This document shows, in pieces, positions 48,886 through 57,932 of a stretch of DNA of 64,000 nt. How positions within the stretch are numbered: position 1 is the first letter of the stretch; the number at the start of each line of letters is the position of its first letter. The stretch is taken from contig JAKLKO010000005.1 of the NCBI GenBank assembly GCA_023150615.1, positions 152,977 to 216,976 on the forward strand. Direction: 5' to 3'. The notes under the pieces are model-generated. The model was given only the letters and a program-made list of their open reading frames with translations. It ran no database searches and was not told where the DNA came from. This DNA comes from Phycisphaerae bacterium (lineage in GTDB: Bacteria > Planctomycetota > Phycisphaerae > UBA1845 > UTPLA1). Position numbers and translations under genes: made by a program.

Positions 48886-50355
48886 ATGCTCGTCGAAGAA
48901 CTGCTCGTGACCGCCGATCGCGCCGCCGGTCGCGTCGCACTCGCCGACCCGATGCGATCCATGACCTACGCCAACCTGGTCCGCTTCGCCAACGTCATGC
49001 GCCGCCAGGTCGACGCCCACAGCCGATCGCAGAACGTCGGGATCATGCTTCCGGCCGCTGCGGCCTTCGGCGGAGTCTTCTATGGCGCGCTCTGGGCCGG
49101 CCGGATCGCCGTGCCGCTCAATTTCCTGCTGCCGCCGGCCGAGCTGCGCGGCGTCGTCGAAGACGCGGGCATCGACACGATCTTCACCATCCGGCACTTC
49201 GCCGAGCTGGCGGGCGGACTGGGCGTGCGCGTCTGCCTGCTGGAAGACCTGCCGCTCAAGCGCGAGATGGTCCTGGAACGCCTCCGGCGCAAGCCCGCGC
49301 CGCCGAGACGATCGGCCGGCGACCTCGCGGTCATCCTGTATACCTCGGGCACGTCGGGATTGCCGAAGGGCGTCTGCCTGACGCACGGCAATCTCACCAG
49401 CGATTGCCGCGCGAGCATCGAGGCAGCGCGGCTCGTCGGCGAGCACAACTTCCTCGGCATCCTGCCGCTATTCCACACCTTCGGTCTGACCGCCATGTTG
49501 CTGATTCCCGTCGCGCTCGGCGCGCGGGTCTATTACCTGCCCCGCTTTTCGCCGATGCAGGTGCTCGGCGCGATCCGCGACCAGCGCATCTCGGTCATGA
49601 TGGCCGTCGCGTCGATGTACTCGGCGCTGATGCGATTGAAGGCCGCCGCCCCGGCGGACTGGGCGTCAGTGCAGTACGTGATCTCCGGCGGCGAAGCGCT
49701 GCCGCAGGTCGTCTATGACGCGTTCAAGGAGAAGTTCGGCAAGCCGATCGTCCAGGGCTACGGGCTGACCGAGACGTCGCCGGTCGCGGCGATCGATCTG
49801 CCGTGGTCGCACCGCGTGGGGACGGTCGGCCGTCCGCTGCCGGGCGTGACGATCACGGCGTTCGACGATGAGGGTCAGTCGCTTTCGGCCGATGCGGTGG
49901 GCGAGTTGTGGATTCGCGGCCCGACCGTCATGCAGGGGTACTATCACAAGCCCGAGGAGACCGCGGCGGTGCTGACGCCGGAGGGCTGGTTCAAGTCCGG
50001 CGACATGGGGGCGGTCGACGCGGATGGGTACGTTCGGATCACCGGCCGCAAGAAGGAGATGATCATCGTCGGCGGGGAGAACGTCTATCCGCGCGAGATC
50101 GAGTCGGTGCTGGATGCGCATCCGGCCGTGGCGGAGTCGGCGGTGATCGGCGCGGCGGACGGGAGTCGGGGGGAGGCGATCGTGGCGTTCGTGACGCTCA
50201 AGGAGGGGGCGAGCGCGGGCGAGATCGAACTGCGCGACTTCTGCCGTGATCGGATCGCGGGGTACAAGATCCCGCGGCGGGTCATCATCCGATCGGACCT
50301 GCCGCGCGGGCCGACGGGCAAGCTGTTCAAGCGGAAGTTGCACGAGCTGCTGTAG
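48886..50355 (+). CDS. AMP-binding acyl-CoA/acyl-acid ligase
   Basis: The 489-residue adenylate-forming enzyme activates a carboxylic (probably fatty) acid with ATP, then thioesterifies it. Motifs: AVILYTSGTSGLPKGV (A3, P-loop), YGLTETSP (A5), GELWIRGPTVMQGYY, GWFKSGDMG (A7), RITGRKKEMIIVGGENVYP in two blocks (A8) and the C-terminal Lys in PTGKLFKRKL (A10). The length is near the lower end for long-chain ligases. The N terminus has no signal. Next to it, 89 bases on, is frr, which has its own promoter. The substrate (CoA or a carrier protein) cannot be told. Confidence 0.9.
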   Translation: MLVEELLVTADRAAGRVALADPMRSMTYANLVRFANVMRRQVDAHSRSQNVGIMLPAAAAFGGVFYGALWAGRIAVPLNFLLPPAELRGVVEDAGIDTIFTIRHFAELAGGLGVRVCLLEDLPLKREMVLERLRRKPAPPRRSAGDLAVILYTSGTSGLPKGVCLTHGNLTSDCRASIEAARLVGEHNFLGILPLFHTFGLTAMLLIPVALGARVYYLPRFSPMQVLGAIRDQRISVMMAVASMYSALMRLKAAAPADWASVQYVISGGEALPQVVYDAFKEKFGKPIVQGYGLTETSPVAAIDLPWSHRVGTVGRPLPGVTITAFDDEGQSLSADAVGELWIRGPTVMQGYYHKPEETAAVLTPEGWFKSGDMGAVDADGYVRITGRKKEMIIVGGENVYPREIESVLDAHPAVAESAVIGAADGSRGEAIVAFVTLKEGASAGEIELRDFCRDRIAGYKIPRRVIIRSDLPRGPTGKLFKRKLHELL

Positions 50356-50387
50356 CACATCGCGACCGGCAACGTGCCGGCGCGCCG

Positions 50388-50416
50388 TTGGTCGCAGGCG
50401 GACTGGGTCGTAGAAT
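50388..50416 (+). promoter_or_regulatory. Putative promoter of frr
   Basis: TTGGTC (50388-50393), a 17-base spacer and TAGAAT (50411-50416). The predicted start is about 22 bases upstream of the frr ATG, leaving room for its GGAGG site. Confidence 0.52.
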
Positions 50417-50444
50417 ACGCCCCGACGCAACACGGAGGCCCGCG

Positions 50445-51014
50445 ATGGCGCTGGATGAAATCGAGTTCGAAGCCGAAGAGAAGATGGAAAAGTCCGTCGA
50501 GTTCCTGAAGAAGGAATACCGCGCGGTGCGGACCGGCCGCGCCTCGCCCGGGCTGGTCGAGCACCTCAAGATCAAGGTGGCCAGCTACGGCGATGCGCCG
50601 ATGGACCTGCGCTCGCTGGCGACGATCAGCGTGCCCGACCCCACGCTGCTGGTCATCAAGCCGTTCGATCCCTCGACGCTCAAGGACATCGAGCGCGGCC
50701 TTCAGGAATCGGACATCGGCATCAACCCGCAAAGCGATGGAAAGGTGATCCGTCTTCCCGTGCCGCCGCTGTCGGGGGAACGTCGCAATCAGATCATCGC
50801 GCAGCTCAAGAAGCTGGCGGAAGGGCAGAAGATCGCGCTGCGCAACGCGCGGCGTGACGCCATTCAGCAGATCGACGCGGGCAAAAAGGCGGGCGACATT
50901 CCCGAGGACGACGCCGCACGCGGCCACGAAAACATCGACAAGCTCATCAAGCAATACGAAGCGCAGATCGACGAACTGACGAACGCAAAGACGAAGGAAG
51001 TCCAGCAGGTCTGA
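50445..51014 (+). CDS. frr: Ribosome recycling factor
   Basis: This 189-residue factor splits post-termination ribosomes with EF-G. ATG 50445 follows ACGGAGG about 6 bases upstream. Family blocks are MEKSVEFLKKEYRAVRTGRAS (split across helix 1), SYGDAPMDLRSLATISVPDP, TLLVIKPFD, GINPQSDGKVIRLPVPPLS and the long C-terminal helix DELTNAKTKEVQQV. The helical tail and beta domain are complete. Its stop lies 10 bases from the end of the convergent adaptor gene. Confidence 0.97.
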   Translation: MALDEIEFEAEEKMEKSVEFLKKEYRAVRTGRASPGLVEHLKIKVASYGDAPMDLRSLATISVPDPTLLVIKPFDPSTLKDIERGLQESDIGINPQSDGKVIRLPVPPLSGERRNQIIAQLKKLAEGQKIALRNARRDAIQQIDAGKKAGDIPEDDAARGHENIDKLIKQYEAQIDELTNAKTKEVQQV

Positions 51015-51015
51015 G

Positions 51016-51035
51016 CGGCGTCGCCTACGACGCCG
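51016..51035. terminator. Bidirectional hairpin between convergent frr and adaptor genes
   Basis: CGGCGTCG (51016-51023), loop CCTA and CGACGCCG (51028-51035) form a perfect 8-bp stem. It starts 2 bases after the frr stop and contains the adaptor stop codon in its loop. There is no T-tract on either strand. Confidence 0.45.
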
Positions 51036-52251
51036 TCGCGAGGCGCTGACCGTCGCGGATCTTTTCGACGCCCTCCACGGCGATGGTCTGCCCGGCCTTC
51101 AAACCGTCGAGCACCTCGACGCGATCGCCGACCTGCTTGCCGATGCGGATCGGGAATGATCGGGCGCGGCCATCGACCACGACAAATACCGTTGCGGCCC
51201 CGGCGGACTCGCCGTGTCGGCAGGCGGTGGCGGGAATCCAGATCGCCGCGCGGGCCTCGGCGGCGGGCTCATCGGACAGGAACGCGACCTGCGCCGATCC
51301 CTCGACCCGGAGGTAGTGGTCAGGATTCTCGATGCGGACCTTGGCCTGCACGGTCGCCTTCGAGTAGTTCGCGCCGGGATCGAGCCACATGACGTGGCCG
51401 GCGTACGCGCGGTCCTTGTACGCGTCGGGCGTCACCTTGCAGCGCATGCCCTTGTGGACCCGCGCGATGTCCAGCTCGCTGATATCGACCTCGACGCGCA
51501 GCGTCTGCATGTCGGCGATCGACGCGAACTGCGCGTTCGCCATCGCGCCGCGACCGCCCTCGGCCGCAACGAAGTCGCCGACCTCGACGTTGCGTTCGAG
51601 GATGACGCCCGTGATCGGCGCGACGACCTCGCAGTCGTTGAGAGCCTTCTGCGCGAAGTCGAGGGCCGCCTGGCTCGCGGCGACCTGCGCCCGGGCCTCG
51701 TCGAGCGCGCGGCGCGCGTCGGCCCATTCGATGGTCGGGGCGCGCTTCTCGTCGTAGAGCCGCTGGATGCGGGCGAAGTTGACCTCCTGGAATTCGAGCG
51801 TCGCGCGGGACTTCTCCAGCATCGCGGCGGCCTCGTCGCGCCGCGCGCGATAAACCACGTCCTCGATCCGCGCGATGACCTGGCCCTTGCGGACCGGATC
51901 GCCCTGCTCGAACAGCAGCTCGACGATCTGGCCGGAGACCTTCGTCGAGACCTGCACCTTGTGGTCCGAGACGATCTTCCCGGTGGCGGTCAGCACCGGC
52001 ACGCCGCCCGTCTCGCGCTGCGGCGCAACCGTCATGACGCGCACCGGCGGCGCATCGGACGCGCCGGACGCCAGGCCCGACCACACGCCGCGCAGGCCGT
52101 AGCCCGCCGCGATCACCGCTGCCAGCGCGATCAGCGCGAAGATCAGCCGTCGCCGCGGACGCGCAGCGGCGTCGGACTCGACGATCGGCCGCTGGGCCTT
52201 GTCGATGCGGAGGTTCTGAATCTCGGCCCGCAGGTCGGATGGCGCGCTCAT
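51025..52251 (-). CDS. Periplasmic adaptor (HlyD/MacA-like) of an ABC exporter
   Basis: The 408-residue protein has an N-terminal cytoplasmic segment and one span (about 35-52). A biotinyl-lipoyl half-motif (KVSGQIVELLFEQGDPVRKGQ) is followed by a helical hairpin of about 90 residues. The second lipoyl half (APITGVILERNVEVGDFV) and beta-barrel and membrane-proximal domains follow. It matches membrane-fusion proteins of MacAB-type transporters. It lies at the end of the ABC operon, 23 bases after the last permease. No TolC-like gene is in the window. Confidence 0.9.
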   Translation of the reverse strand: MSAPSDLRAEIQNLRIDKAQRPIVESDAAARPRRRLIFALIALAAVIAAGYGLRGVWSGLASGASDAPPVRVMTVAPQRETGGVPVLTATGKIVSDHKVQVSTKVSGQIVELLFEQGDPVRKGQVIARIEDVVYRARRDEAAAMLEKSRATLEFQEVNFARIQRLYDEKRAPTIEWADARRALDEARAQVAASQAALDFAQKALNDCEVVAPITGVILERNVEVGDFVAAEGGRGAMANAQFASIADMQTLRVEVDISELDIARVHKGMRCKVTPDAYKDRAYAGHVMWLDPGANYSKATVQAKVRIENPDHYLRVEGSAQVAFLSDEPAAEARAAIWIPATACRHGESAGAATVFVVVDGRARSFPIRIGKQVGDRVEVLDGLKAGQTIAVEGVEKIRDGQRLATAS

Positions 52252-52274
52252 CGCCAGCCTATTTTAGCCGCCCG

Positions 52275-53444
52275 TCACGCCTTTCGCAGGGCCTCGATCA
52301 CGCGGATGCGCGATGCGCGCAGCGCCGGGGCCAGCGCGCCGACGGCGCCCACAACGACCGCCAGGCCGAGCGCCGAAACGACGATGTCGCCGGTGATCCG
52401 CAGCTCGTACGCCAGCACCGTCCAGGTGGTGTCCGATAAGAAATCCTGCCGGCTGCCGGACAGCAGCAGGCTGCCGCCGATGCCGGCCGCGCACGCGACG
52501 ACGCAGATGAGCATTGACTCGATCAGGAACGCGGTGAGGATCGCACCGCGGCTGAAGCCGATCGTGCGCAGCATAGCGATCTCGCGCCGCCGTCCATCGA
52601 CCGAGGCGTACATCGTGTTGGCGACGGCGAAGACGGCGCCAATGGACATGATCCCGATGAGGATGCTGGTCAGCAGAACGATCTCGCGCGTCTTGCGCGA
52701 CAGTTCGATGTAATAGTCCGACTCGCGCCGCGCTTCGAGCTGGATCGACGGGCCGTTGATCGCGGCGATGGTCTCGTCAGCGCGAACGGCATCGTCGAGC
52801 GCGAGCACGGCGCTCGACGAGAAGCGGCGGTCGAACGAGTCCCGGATCGACGTCAGACCGGCCCAGATCTCGCTTTCGAGGGCGCCGCCGCCGGCCTCGA
52901 AGACGCCAACGACGCGGTAGGTGCGGTTCGAGAGCTTCCCGAGCGGGACCTCGCCGCCGATCTGGAGATTGGCGTAGCGGTCCCGCGCCGCCTTGCCGAC
53001 GATGACTTCGAGAGCGCCATCATCGAACCGGCGTCCCTCGATGAGCCGCACCTCGCGGTGGACGTCGAACGCGACCGGCGCGACGCCGCGCACGGCGACG
53101 TTCGCGAGCGTGCCGTCGGTCGAGCGCGGGATCGAGGTCTGCACGCAGAGTTCCTCGCTGACGAGCGGACGACCGTCGCCGCCCCGCGCGACGTGGGGGG
53201 CCTGCACGAGCTTGGAAATCTCGTCGGGCAGGATGATGCTGGTGCTCTCGGCGGTCGCGCCCGGCTTGAGCACCATGATGTTCGATCGCGAGCCGCTGGA
53301 CGCCAGCGAGGCCCGGATTCCTGCCGCAAAGCTCAGCAGCACCGCCAGCACCAGCACGATGACGGCGACAACGGCGAAGGTCAGCATCGTGCTGAGCTTC
53401 CGCACGAACAGGTTGCGCCAGTTGTAGTACAGCGGAAGCGCCAT
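52275..53444 (-). CDS. FtsX/MacB-type ABC permease, type B copy 2
   Basis: The 389-residue protein starts at ATG 53444. The first span (about 20-45) is followed by a large MacB-type periplasmic domain (about 50-265) and three C-terminal spans of the FtsX core. That core includes ANTMYASVDGRRREIAMLRTIGFS, the cytoplasmic coupling motif. The beginning, LYYNWRNLFVRK, and IMVLKPGATAES are nearly the same as in the permease at 54689, so the two are duplicates. It ends ALRASRIRVIEALR, a shared C-terminal block. Confidence 0.9.
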   Translation of the reverse strand: MALPLYYNWRNLFVRKLSTMLTFAVVAVIVLVLAVLLSFAAGIRASLASSGSRSNIMVLKPGATAESTSIILPDEISKLVQAPHVARGGDGRPLVSEELCVQTSIPRSTDGTLANVAVRGVAPVAFDVHREVRLIEGRRFDDGALEVIVGKAARDRYANLQIGGEVPLGKLSNRTYRVVGVFEAGGGALESEIWAGLTSIRDSFDRRFSSSAVLALDDAVRADETIAAINGPSIQLEARRESDYYIELSRKTREIVLLTSILIGIMSIGAVFAVANTMYASVDGRRREIAMLRTIGFSRGAILTAFLIESMLICVVACAAGIGGSLLLSGSRQDFLSDTTWTVLAYELRITGDIVVSALGLAVVVGAVGALAPALRASRIRVIEALRKA

Positions 53445-53452
53445 CGCTCCGA

Positions 53453-54625
53453 CTACTCCAAACTCCGCAGCGCCGTCACGACGTGCAGGCGCACAGCCAG
53501 CCAGCTCGGCCACGCACCCGCCAGCAGGCCGATCGCCAGCGCGATCAGCACGGCCTGGCCGCAGACCGCCGGCGCAATGTCGAGGTGCTGGATGAGCGGC
53601 ACGGTGAAGTTCTTCATCGGCGTGTGGGTGAAGAGGACGTACGGGACAGCCGCGCCCGCGATTCCGCCGGCGGCGCAGGTCAGCAGGCTCTCACTCTGGA
53701 TCATGGTGAAGACGATTCCGCCGCTGAAGCCCATGCTCTTGAGCGTGGCGTATTCGCTGATACGGTCGCGGAAGTTCATCGACATCGTGTTGGCGGCGGC
53801 CATGACGGCGACGAAGACGGTGACGGCGGCGAGGATCCGCAGGTTGCGCGGCAGGTTGAACTGCTGCGTGACGTATTCGTTCATGAAGGTCTTTTCGTCC
53901 TGCGTCTTCGTCTCGTCGGGCGATCGCGCGAACAGCGCATCGATCGCCACCCGGAAGTGGTCGAGGTCCGCCTTCGATCCGCACTTGATGAAGAAGAAGC
54001 TCACCAGCCCCTCCGGCGCGCCCGACTTCCGCAGCTCCTCCTCGAGATAGTCGCGGCGGAACCAGTTCGTCAGCGGATCGCTCGCCTCCTCGCTCGTCGA
54101 GACGACGTGAAATTCCATCGGTGTGTACGGCGGGACCGACGGAACGATCGTGACCCGGTCGCCCTTCTTCCAGCCGAACTGACCCGCAACGCCCCGGCCG
54201 ATGATCAGCGCCTGCTTGTCGCGGACCCACGCCTCGCGCTCGTCCGGCGAACGCAGGTACTCCGGGAAGGAAGTCGGAAACGTGTCGGCGTCGACGGCCA
54301 GCGTGGACAGCGGCCGCGGGTCGTTCTCGATCCTCCCGCCGATCCAGCGCATGCCGCAGACCGCAACCAGTCGCGCGCCGGTCGGATCGAGCGATTCGAT
54401 CTTGGGTCGATGTCCGGCCGGCAGGGGATTGATGATCGACGTCCGCTGCGTTACGGCCAGTCGAAGCTCGCGCGCCGCCTGCTCGAGAAACTCCTCGTAG
54501 CCCTCGACGACCGCCGTGCTGAGCACGTAGATGATGATCGGAAGCGCGACGGCGGCGCAGGTCAGCGCGGTGCGGATGCGGTTCCGCGTCAGGTTGCGAG
54601 CCAGGTACAGCAACCGCAGATTCAT
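53453..54625 (-). CDS. FtsX/MacB-type ABC permease, type A copy 2
   Basis: The 390-residue protein has its first span at about 18-40, a periplasmic domain with SIINPLPAGHRPKIESLDP and VCGMRWIGGRI, and the C-terminal FtsX core with ANTMSMNFRDRISEYATLKSMGFS. These blocks match the permease at 55895 ([28 protein letters not shown]), so the two form the second duplicate type. Its stop is 8 bases before the next permease start. It lacks the LVLKPGATAES block of type B. Confidence 0.9.
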   Translation of the reverse strand: MNLRLLYLARNLTRNRIRTALTCAAVALPIIIYVLSTAVVEGYEEFLEQAARELRLAVTQRTSIINPLPAGHRPKIESLDPTGARLVAVCGMRWIGGRIENDPRPLSTLAVDADTFPTSFPEYLRSPDEREAWVRDKQALIIGRGVAGQFGWKKGDRVTIVPSVPPYTPMEFHVVSTSEEASDPLTNWFRRDYLEEELRKSGAPEGLVSFFFIKCGSKADLDHFRVAIDALFARSPDETKTQDEKTFMNEYVTQQFNLPRNLRILAAVTVFVAVMAAANTMSMNFRDRISEYATLKSMGFSGGIVFTMIQSESLLTCAAGGIAGAAVPYVLFTHTPMKNFTVPLIQHLDIAPAVCGQAVLIALAIGLLAGAWPSWLAVRLHVVTALRSLE

Positions 54626-54688
54626 GTTGGATCGTCCGATCCGTCGTCTTGCGAGGCCGCGGGCGGCGCGGCCTCGCCCGGGGGGTTT

Positions 54689-55870
54689 CTATTCCGCGCG
54701 CAGGGCGTTGACCACCTGAACTCGCGCTGCGCGTCGCGCCGGGACGGCCGCGCCGATGATCCCGACCAACGTCACCAGCCCCAGCGCCTTCGCGACGATC
54801 AGCGGCGACAGCCGGATGTCGAACGCGAGCGTCGTAAACGTCGTCGAGCCGAACATGTCCTTCGTGCTGCCGGCGAGCTGGAGATAGGCCAGCGTCCCGG
54901 CGCAGCCGATCAGGCCGCCGATGAGCGAGAGCAGCACGGACTCGATCACGAAGCCGGTCAGGATCTGCCCGCCGGAAAAGCCGATCGTGCGCAGCATGGC
55001 GATCTCGCGCGTCCGTCCCGCGACGGAGGCGAACATGGTATTGGCGATCGAGAACACCGCCGCAATGCACATGATCGCCACGAGGAAGTTCGCGATGCCG
55101 AGATAGGTGCGGATGTTGCGGGATTGCTCCTGCCAGTACGCCGGCTCGGTCTGGGCCGAGAGCTGGATCGCCGGTCCTTCGATCTCGCCGATGACCGCCT
55201 TCGGATCGGCGCCGTCGCGCAGCCGCAGGTTCGCCGACGAGTACATCGTGCGGTTGTAGGCGTTGAGCAGCGACGGAAGGTAACCCCAGATCTCGCTTTC
55301 GAGCGGTCCGCCGTCGGCCGAGAAGTGCCCGACGATCTGGTAGCCGCGGTCGCCGCTGTAGCCGAGATTGAGCGTGCTGCCGATCTGAAGCCCGGCGAAC
55401 TGCGCCGCGGCGGCGCGACCGACGATGACCTCGCGGGCCGCGGGGTTGAACGTCCGGCCGGCGACGATCTTCACGGTCGTATGGACGCGGAACGCCGTCT
55501 CGGTCACGCCGCGCACGGCCACGTTGGCCGCGGTGCGTCCGCCATCCCGAAGGCGCGGCAGCGAGATCTGAACCAGCATCTCCGGGCTTTGAAGCGATCC
55601 GGCGTCGGTGCGGGCCAGTTCGGTGAGCTGGTTCAGGCGGTTGTAGTCCTCGATCGGGATGGCGCTGTTGCTCTCGGCCGTCGCGCCGGGCTTGAGCACG
55701 ATGAGCTTGCGATCATCGCTGGCGACCGAAAGCGAGTCGTCGAGCGCCGCGGAAAACCCGAGCATCCACGCGAAGACGCCGACGACCGCCGCCACGACGC
55801 CCATCGTCAGCGCCGTCGTCGTCTTGCGAACGAACAGGTTTCGCCAGTGGTAACTGATCGGCAGGGCCAT
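54689..55870 (-). CDS. FtsX/MacB-type ABC permease, type B copy 1
   Basis: The 393-residue protein starts ISYHWRNLFVRKTTTALTMG and carries LIVLKPGATAESNS in the periplasmic domain, the same blocks as the permease at 52275. The C-terminal coupling region reads ANTMFASVAGRTREIAMLRTIGFS. One N-terminal span and three C-terminal spans are visible. It begins 24 bases after the end of the type A copy encoded upstream. Confidence 0.9.
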   Translation of the reverse strand: MALPISYHWRNLFVRKTTTALTMGVVAAVVGVFAWMLGFSAALDDSLSVASDDRKLIVLKPGATAESNSAIPIEDYNRLNQLTELARTDAGSLQSPEMLVQISLPRLRDGGRTAANVAVRGVTETAFRVHTTVKIVAGRTFNPAAREVIVGRAAAAQFAGLQIGSTLNLGYSGDRGYQIVGHFSADGGPLESEIWGYLPSLLNAYNRTMYSSANLRLRDGADPKAVIGEIEGPAIQLSAQTEPAYWQEQSRNIRTYLGIANFLVAIMCIAAVFSIANTMFASVAGRTREIAMLRTIGFSGGQILTGFVIESVLLSLIGGLIGCAGTLAYLQLAGSTKDMFGSTTFTTLAFDIRLSPLIVAKALGLVTLVGIIGAAVPARRAARVQVVNALRAE

Positions 55871-55894
55871 CGTAAGTCCGCGATTGTCTCCTGC

Positions 55895-57064
55895 TCACGC
55901 GACCGAGCGCAGCGCATCGGTCGTTCGTAAACGCATGGCCTGGTAGGCGGGCCAGAGCCCGGCCGCGATCCCGACGGCCAGCGCGATGATGAGCGAACCG
56001 ACGACGGCGACCGGCGAAATGCGGAGTTGAGTGATCGGCCCGAAGTTCAGCCTAGGCAGCGGAAACAGGGTCAGCATCGTTACGGTCGGCAGCACTCCGA
56101 GCAGCGCGCCGATCAGCGCGAGCATCAGGCTCTCGCCGAGCACGATGATGAAGACCCGCAGCCGCGGAAAGCCGATCGCCTTGAACACCCCAAGTTCGCG
56201 CGTCCGCTCGCGAAAGCTCATCATCATCGTGTTGCCCGCGACCAGGGCGATGATCACCACGACCACCAGCGCCATGGCCTGCATCAATCCCGGGATGTTG
56301 CCCGCCGCCTGGATGAAGTTCGCGGCGAAGGCGTTCTCATCCTCCGACTTGGTCTCGTCCGGCGTGTGGGCGAACGTCGCGTCGATGTCCTTCTGCAGGG
56401 ATCGCAGCGCCTCGGCGCTGCGGCACTTGATCCAGAAGACGTTGCAGAGCGGATCGTCCGAGCCGGCCGCCTTTCGCGATTCCTGCAAATAGTCGCGACG
56501 GAAGTAGAAGAAATTCTGCCGCGTGGGGTTGTCGACGATCTTGACGATCTTGAACTCCAGCGACAGGTACGGCGGCACGGTGCTGGTCAGCGTGCGGAGG
56601 TCGCCCACCTTCCAGCCGTAACGCTCGGCGACGGCCTGCCCGACCACGGCCGCGCGGCGCTCGCGCATCCATTCGGCGACGTCCGCGTCCGTCAGGTTCG
56701 TGTCCGAGTAGACGATGGGAAACGTGTCGGCGTCCGCCGCGAGGCTGGTGATCGTGTTCTGCTCGCCCGGCACGCGCCCGCCGAACCAGCGCATGCCGCA
56801 CACGGCCGTCAGGCGCTGGCGGTCCGGATCGAGCGCTTCGATCTTCCGCCGCAGGGCCTCCGGGAGCATGTTGGTGATGGTCGTCTTCTGGTGCACGGCC
56901 AGGCGCAGTTCCTTCTGACTGGCGGCGCTGAGTTCCACGAGCGCCACGACGAACGAGATGGCGGCGACGAAGATCGCCATCGGCAGCGCAAACGCGACCA
57001 GCGTCAGGCCGGTCCGCAGCCGGTTCCGCCGCAGGTTCTGCATGAGCACATAGGAGATCGTCAT
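55895..57064 (-). CDS. FtsX/MacB-type ABC permease, type A copy 1
   Basis: The 389-residue protein is the first permease after the ATPase gene, 54 bases on. Its N-terminal span (about 18-42) is followed by a periplasmic domain with [15 protein letters not shown] and [14 protein letters not shown]. The coupling block is [23 protein letters not shown]. It pairs with the type A copy at 53453. Three C-terminal spans complete the FtsX fold. Confidence 0.9.
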   Translation of the reverse strand: MTISYVLMQNLRRNRLRTGLTLVAFALPMAIFVAAISFVVALVELSAASQKELRLAVHQKTTITNMLPEALRRKIEALDPDRQRLTAVCGMRWFGGRVPGEQNTITSLAADADTFPIVYSDTNLTDADVAEWMRERRAAVVGQAVAERYGWKVGDLRTLTSTVPPYLSLEFKIVKIVDNPTRQNFFYFRRDYLQESRKAAGSDDPLCNVFWIKCRSAEALRSLQKDIDATFAHTPDETKSEDENAFAANFIQAAGNIPGLMQAMALVVVVIIALVAGNTMMMSFRERTRELGVFKAIGFPRLRVFIIVLGESLMLALIGALLGVLPTVTMLTLFPLPRLNFGPITQLRISPVAVVGSLIIALAVGIAAGLWPAYQAMRLRTTDALRSVA

Positions 57065-57118
57065 GGTGGATTCGTCCGCTCGTGTCGGCGTAAGGCGTCG
57101 GGCGGCGTGTGGTCGGCC

Positions 57119-57838
57119 TCAGGCCGATGCCGCGGCGACGGTCTTGCGCGGCATGACTTCGTCCCGTTCGAGCACGCCTTTTTCCAGGTGGATCGTCCGC
57201 TGGCCGTGCGCGGCGGCCTTCGGATCGTGCGTGACCATCAAGATCGTCTTTCCGAACTCGGTGTTGAGCAGGTTCAGCAGCGTGAGGATCTCCTCCGACG
57301 TCCGCGCGTCGAGGTCGCCGGTCGGCTCGTCCGCGAGGATGACGTCCGGATCGGTGACGAGCGCCCGGGCGATCGCGACGCGCTGCTCCTGTCCGCCCGA
57401 GAGCTGATTCGGACGGTGGTCCGTGCGGTCGGACAGCCCGACGATCTTCAGCGCCGTCGCGACGCGCTCGCGGCGCTCGGCCGCCGACATCTTGAACAGC
57501 AACAGCGGCAGCTCCACGTTCTGCGCCGCCGTCAGCACCGGCACGAGGTGGTACATCTGGAAGATGAAGCCGACGTGCCGGCTGCGCCACGCCGTCAGCT
57601 CGCGCTCGCTCATCCGCTCGAGTTGCGCATCCCCGACGCGGACGGATCCGCCCGTGGGCGAATCCAGCCCGCCGATCAGGTGCAGCAGCGTCGACTTGCC
57701 CGAGCCGCTGGGACCCATCAGCGTCACGAACTCGCCCGCGGCAATCCGCAGGTTCAGCCCGTCGAGCACGGGGATCGCGATGCGGTCCTTGCGGTAAACC
57801 TTGCGAACGTCGATGCACTCGATCTCGGCGGCACTCAT
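57119..57838 (-). CDS. ABC transporter ATPase (MacB/LolD-type)
   Basis: The 239-residue protein starts at ATG 57838 with GGAG about 8 bases upstream. Motifs are Walker [11 protein letters not shown]-loop [21 protein letters not shown], signature [15 protein letters not shown], Walker [13 protein letters not shown] and the His switch VTHD. The signature has Glu where most have Gln (GGQ-E-Q). It energises the downstream permeases and is the only ATPase in the operon, so one ATPase type must serve both permease pairs. Confidence 0.95.
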   Translation of the reverse strand: MSAAEIECIDVRKVYRKDRIAIPVLDGLNLRIAAGEFVTLMGPSGSGKSTLLHLIGGLDSPTGGSVRVGDAQLERMSERELTAWRSRHVGFIFQMYHLVPVLTAAQNVELPLLLFKMSAAERRERVATALKIVGLSDRTDHRPNQLSGGQEQRVAIARALVTDPDVILADEPTGDLDARTSEEILTLLNLLNTEFGKTILMVTHDPKAAAHGQRTIHLEKGVLERDEVMPRKTVAAASA

Positions 57839-57896
57839 GCAACTACTCCGGTGCGACCCCCGCCCGCGCCCGCGCCGCGGGCGAATCGGGAGCCCT

Positions 57897-57902
57897 ATTC
57901 TA
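57897..57902 (-). promoter_or_regulatory. Putative -10 element (TAGAAT) of the ABC exporter operon
   Basis: On the minus strand TAGAAT lies 59 bases upstream of the ATPase start, in the gap after recO. No matching -35 is seen at 16-18 bases. Confidence 0.33.
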
Positions 57903-57932
57903 ATCGCCTCGCGGCCGCGCCGCACGCGCGCG

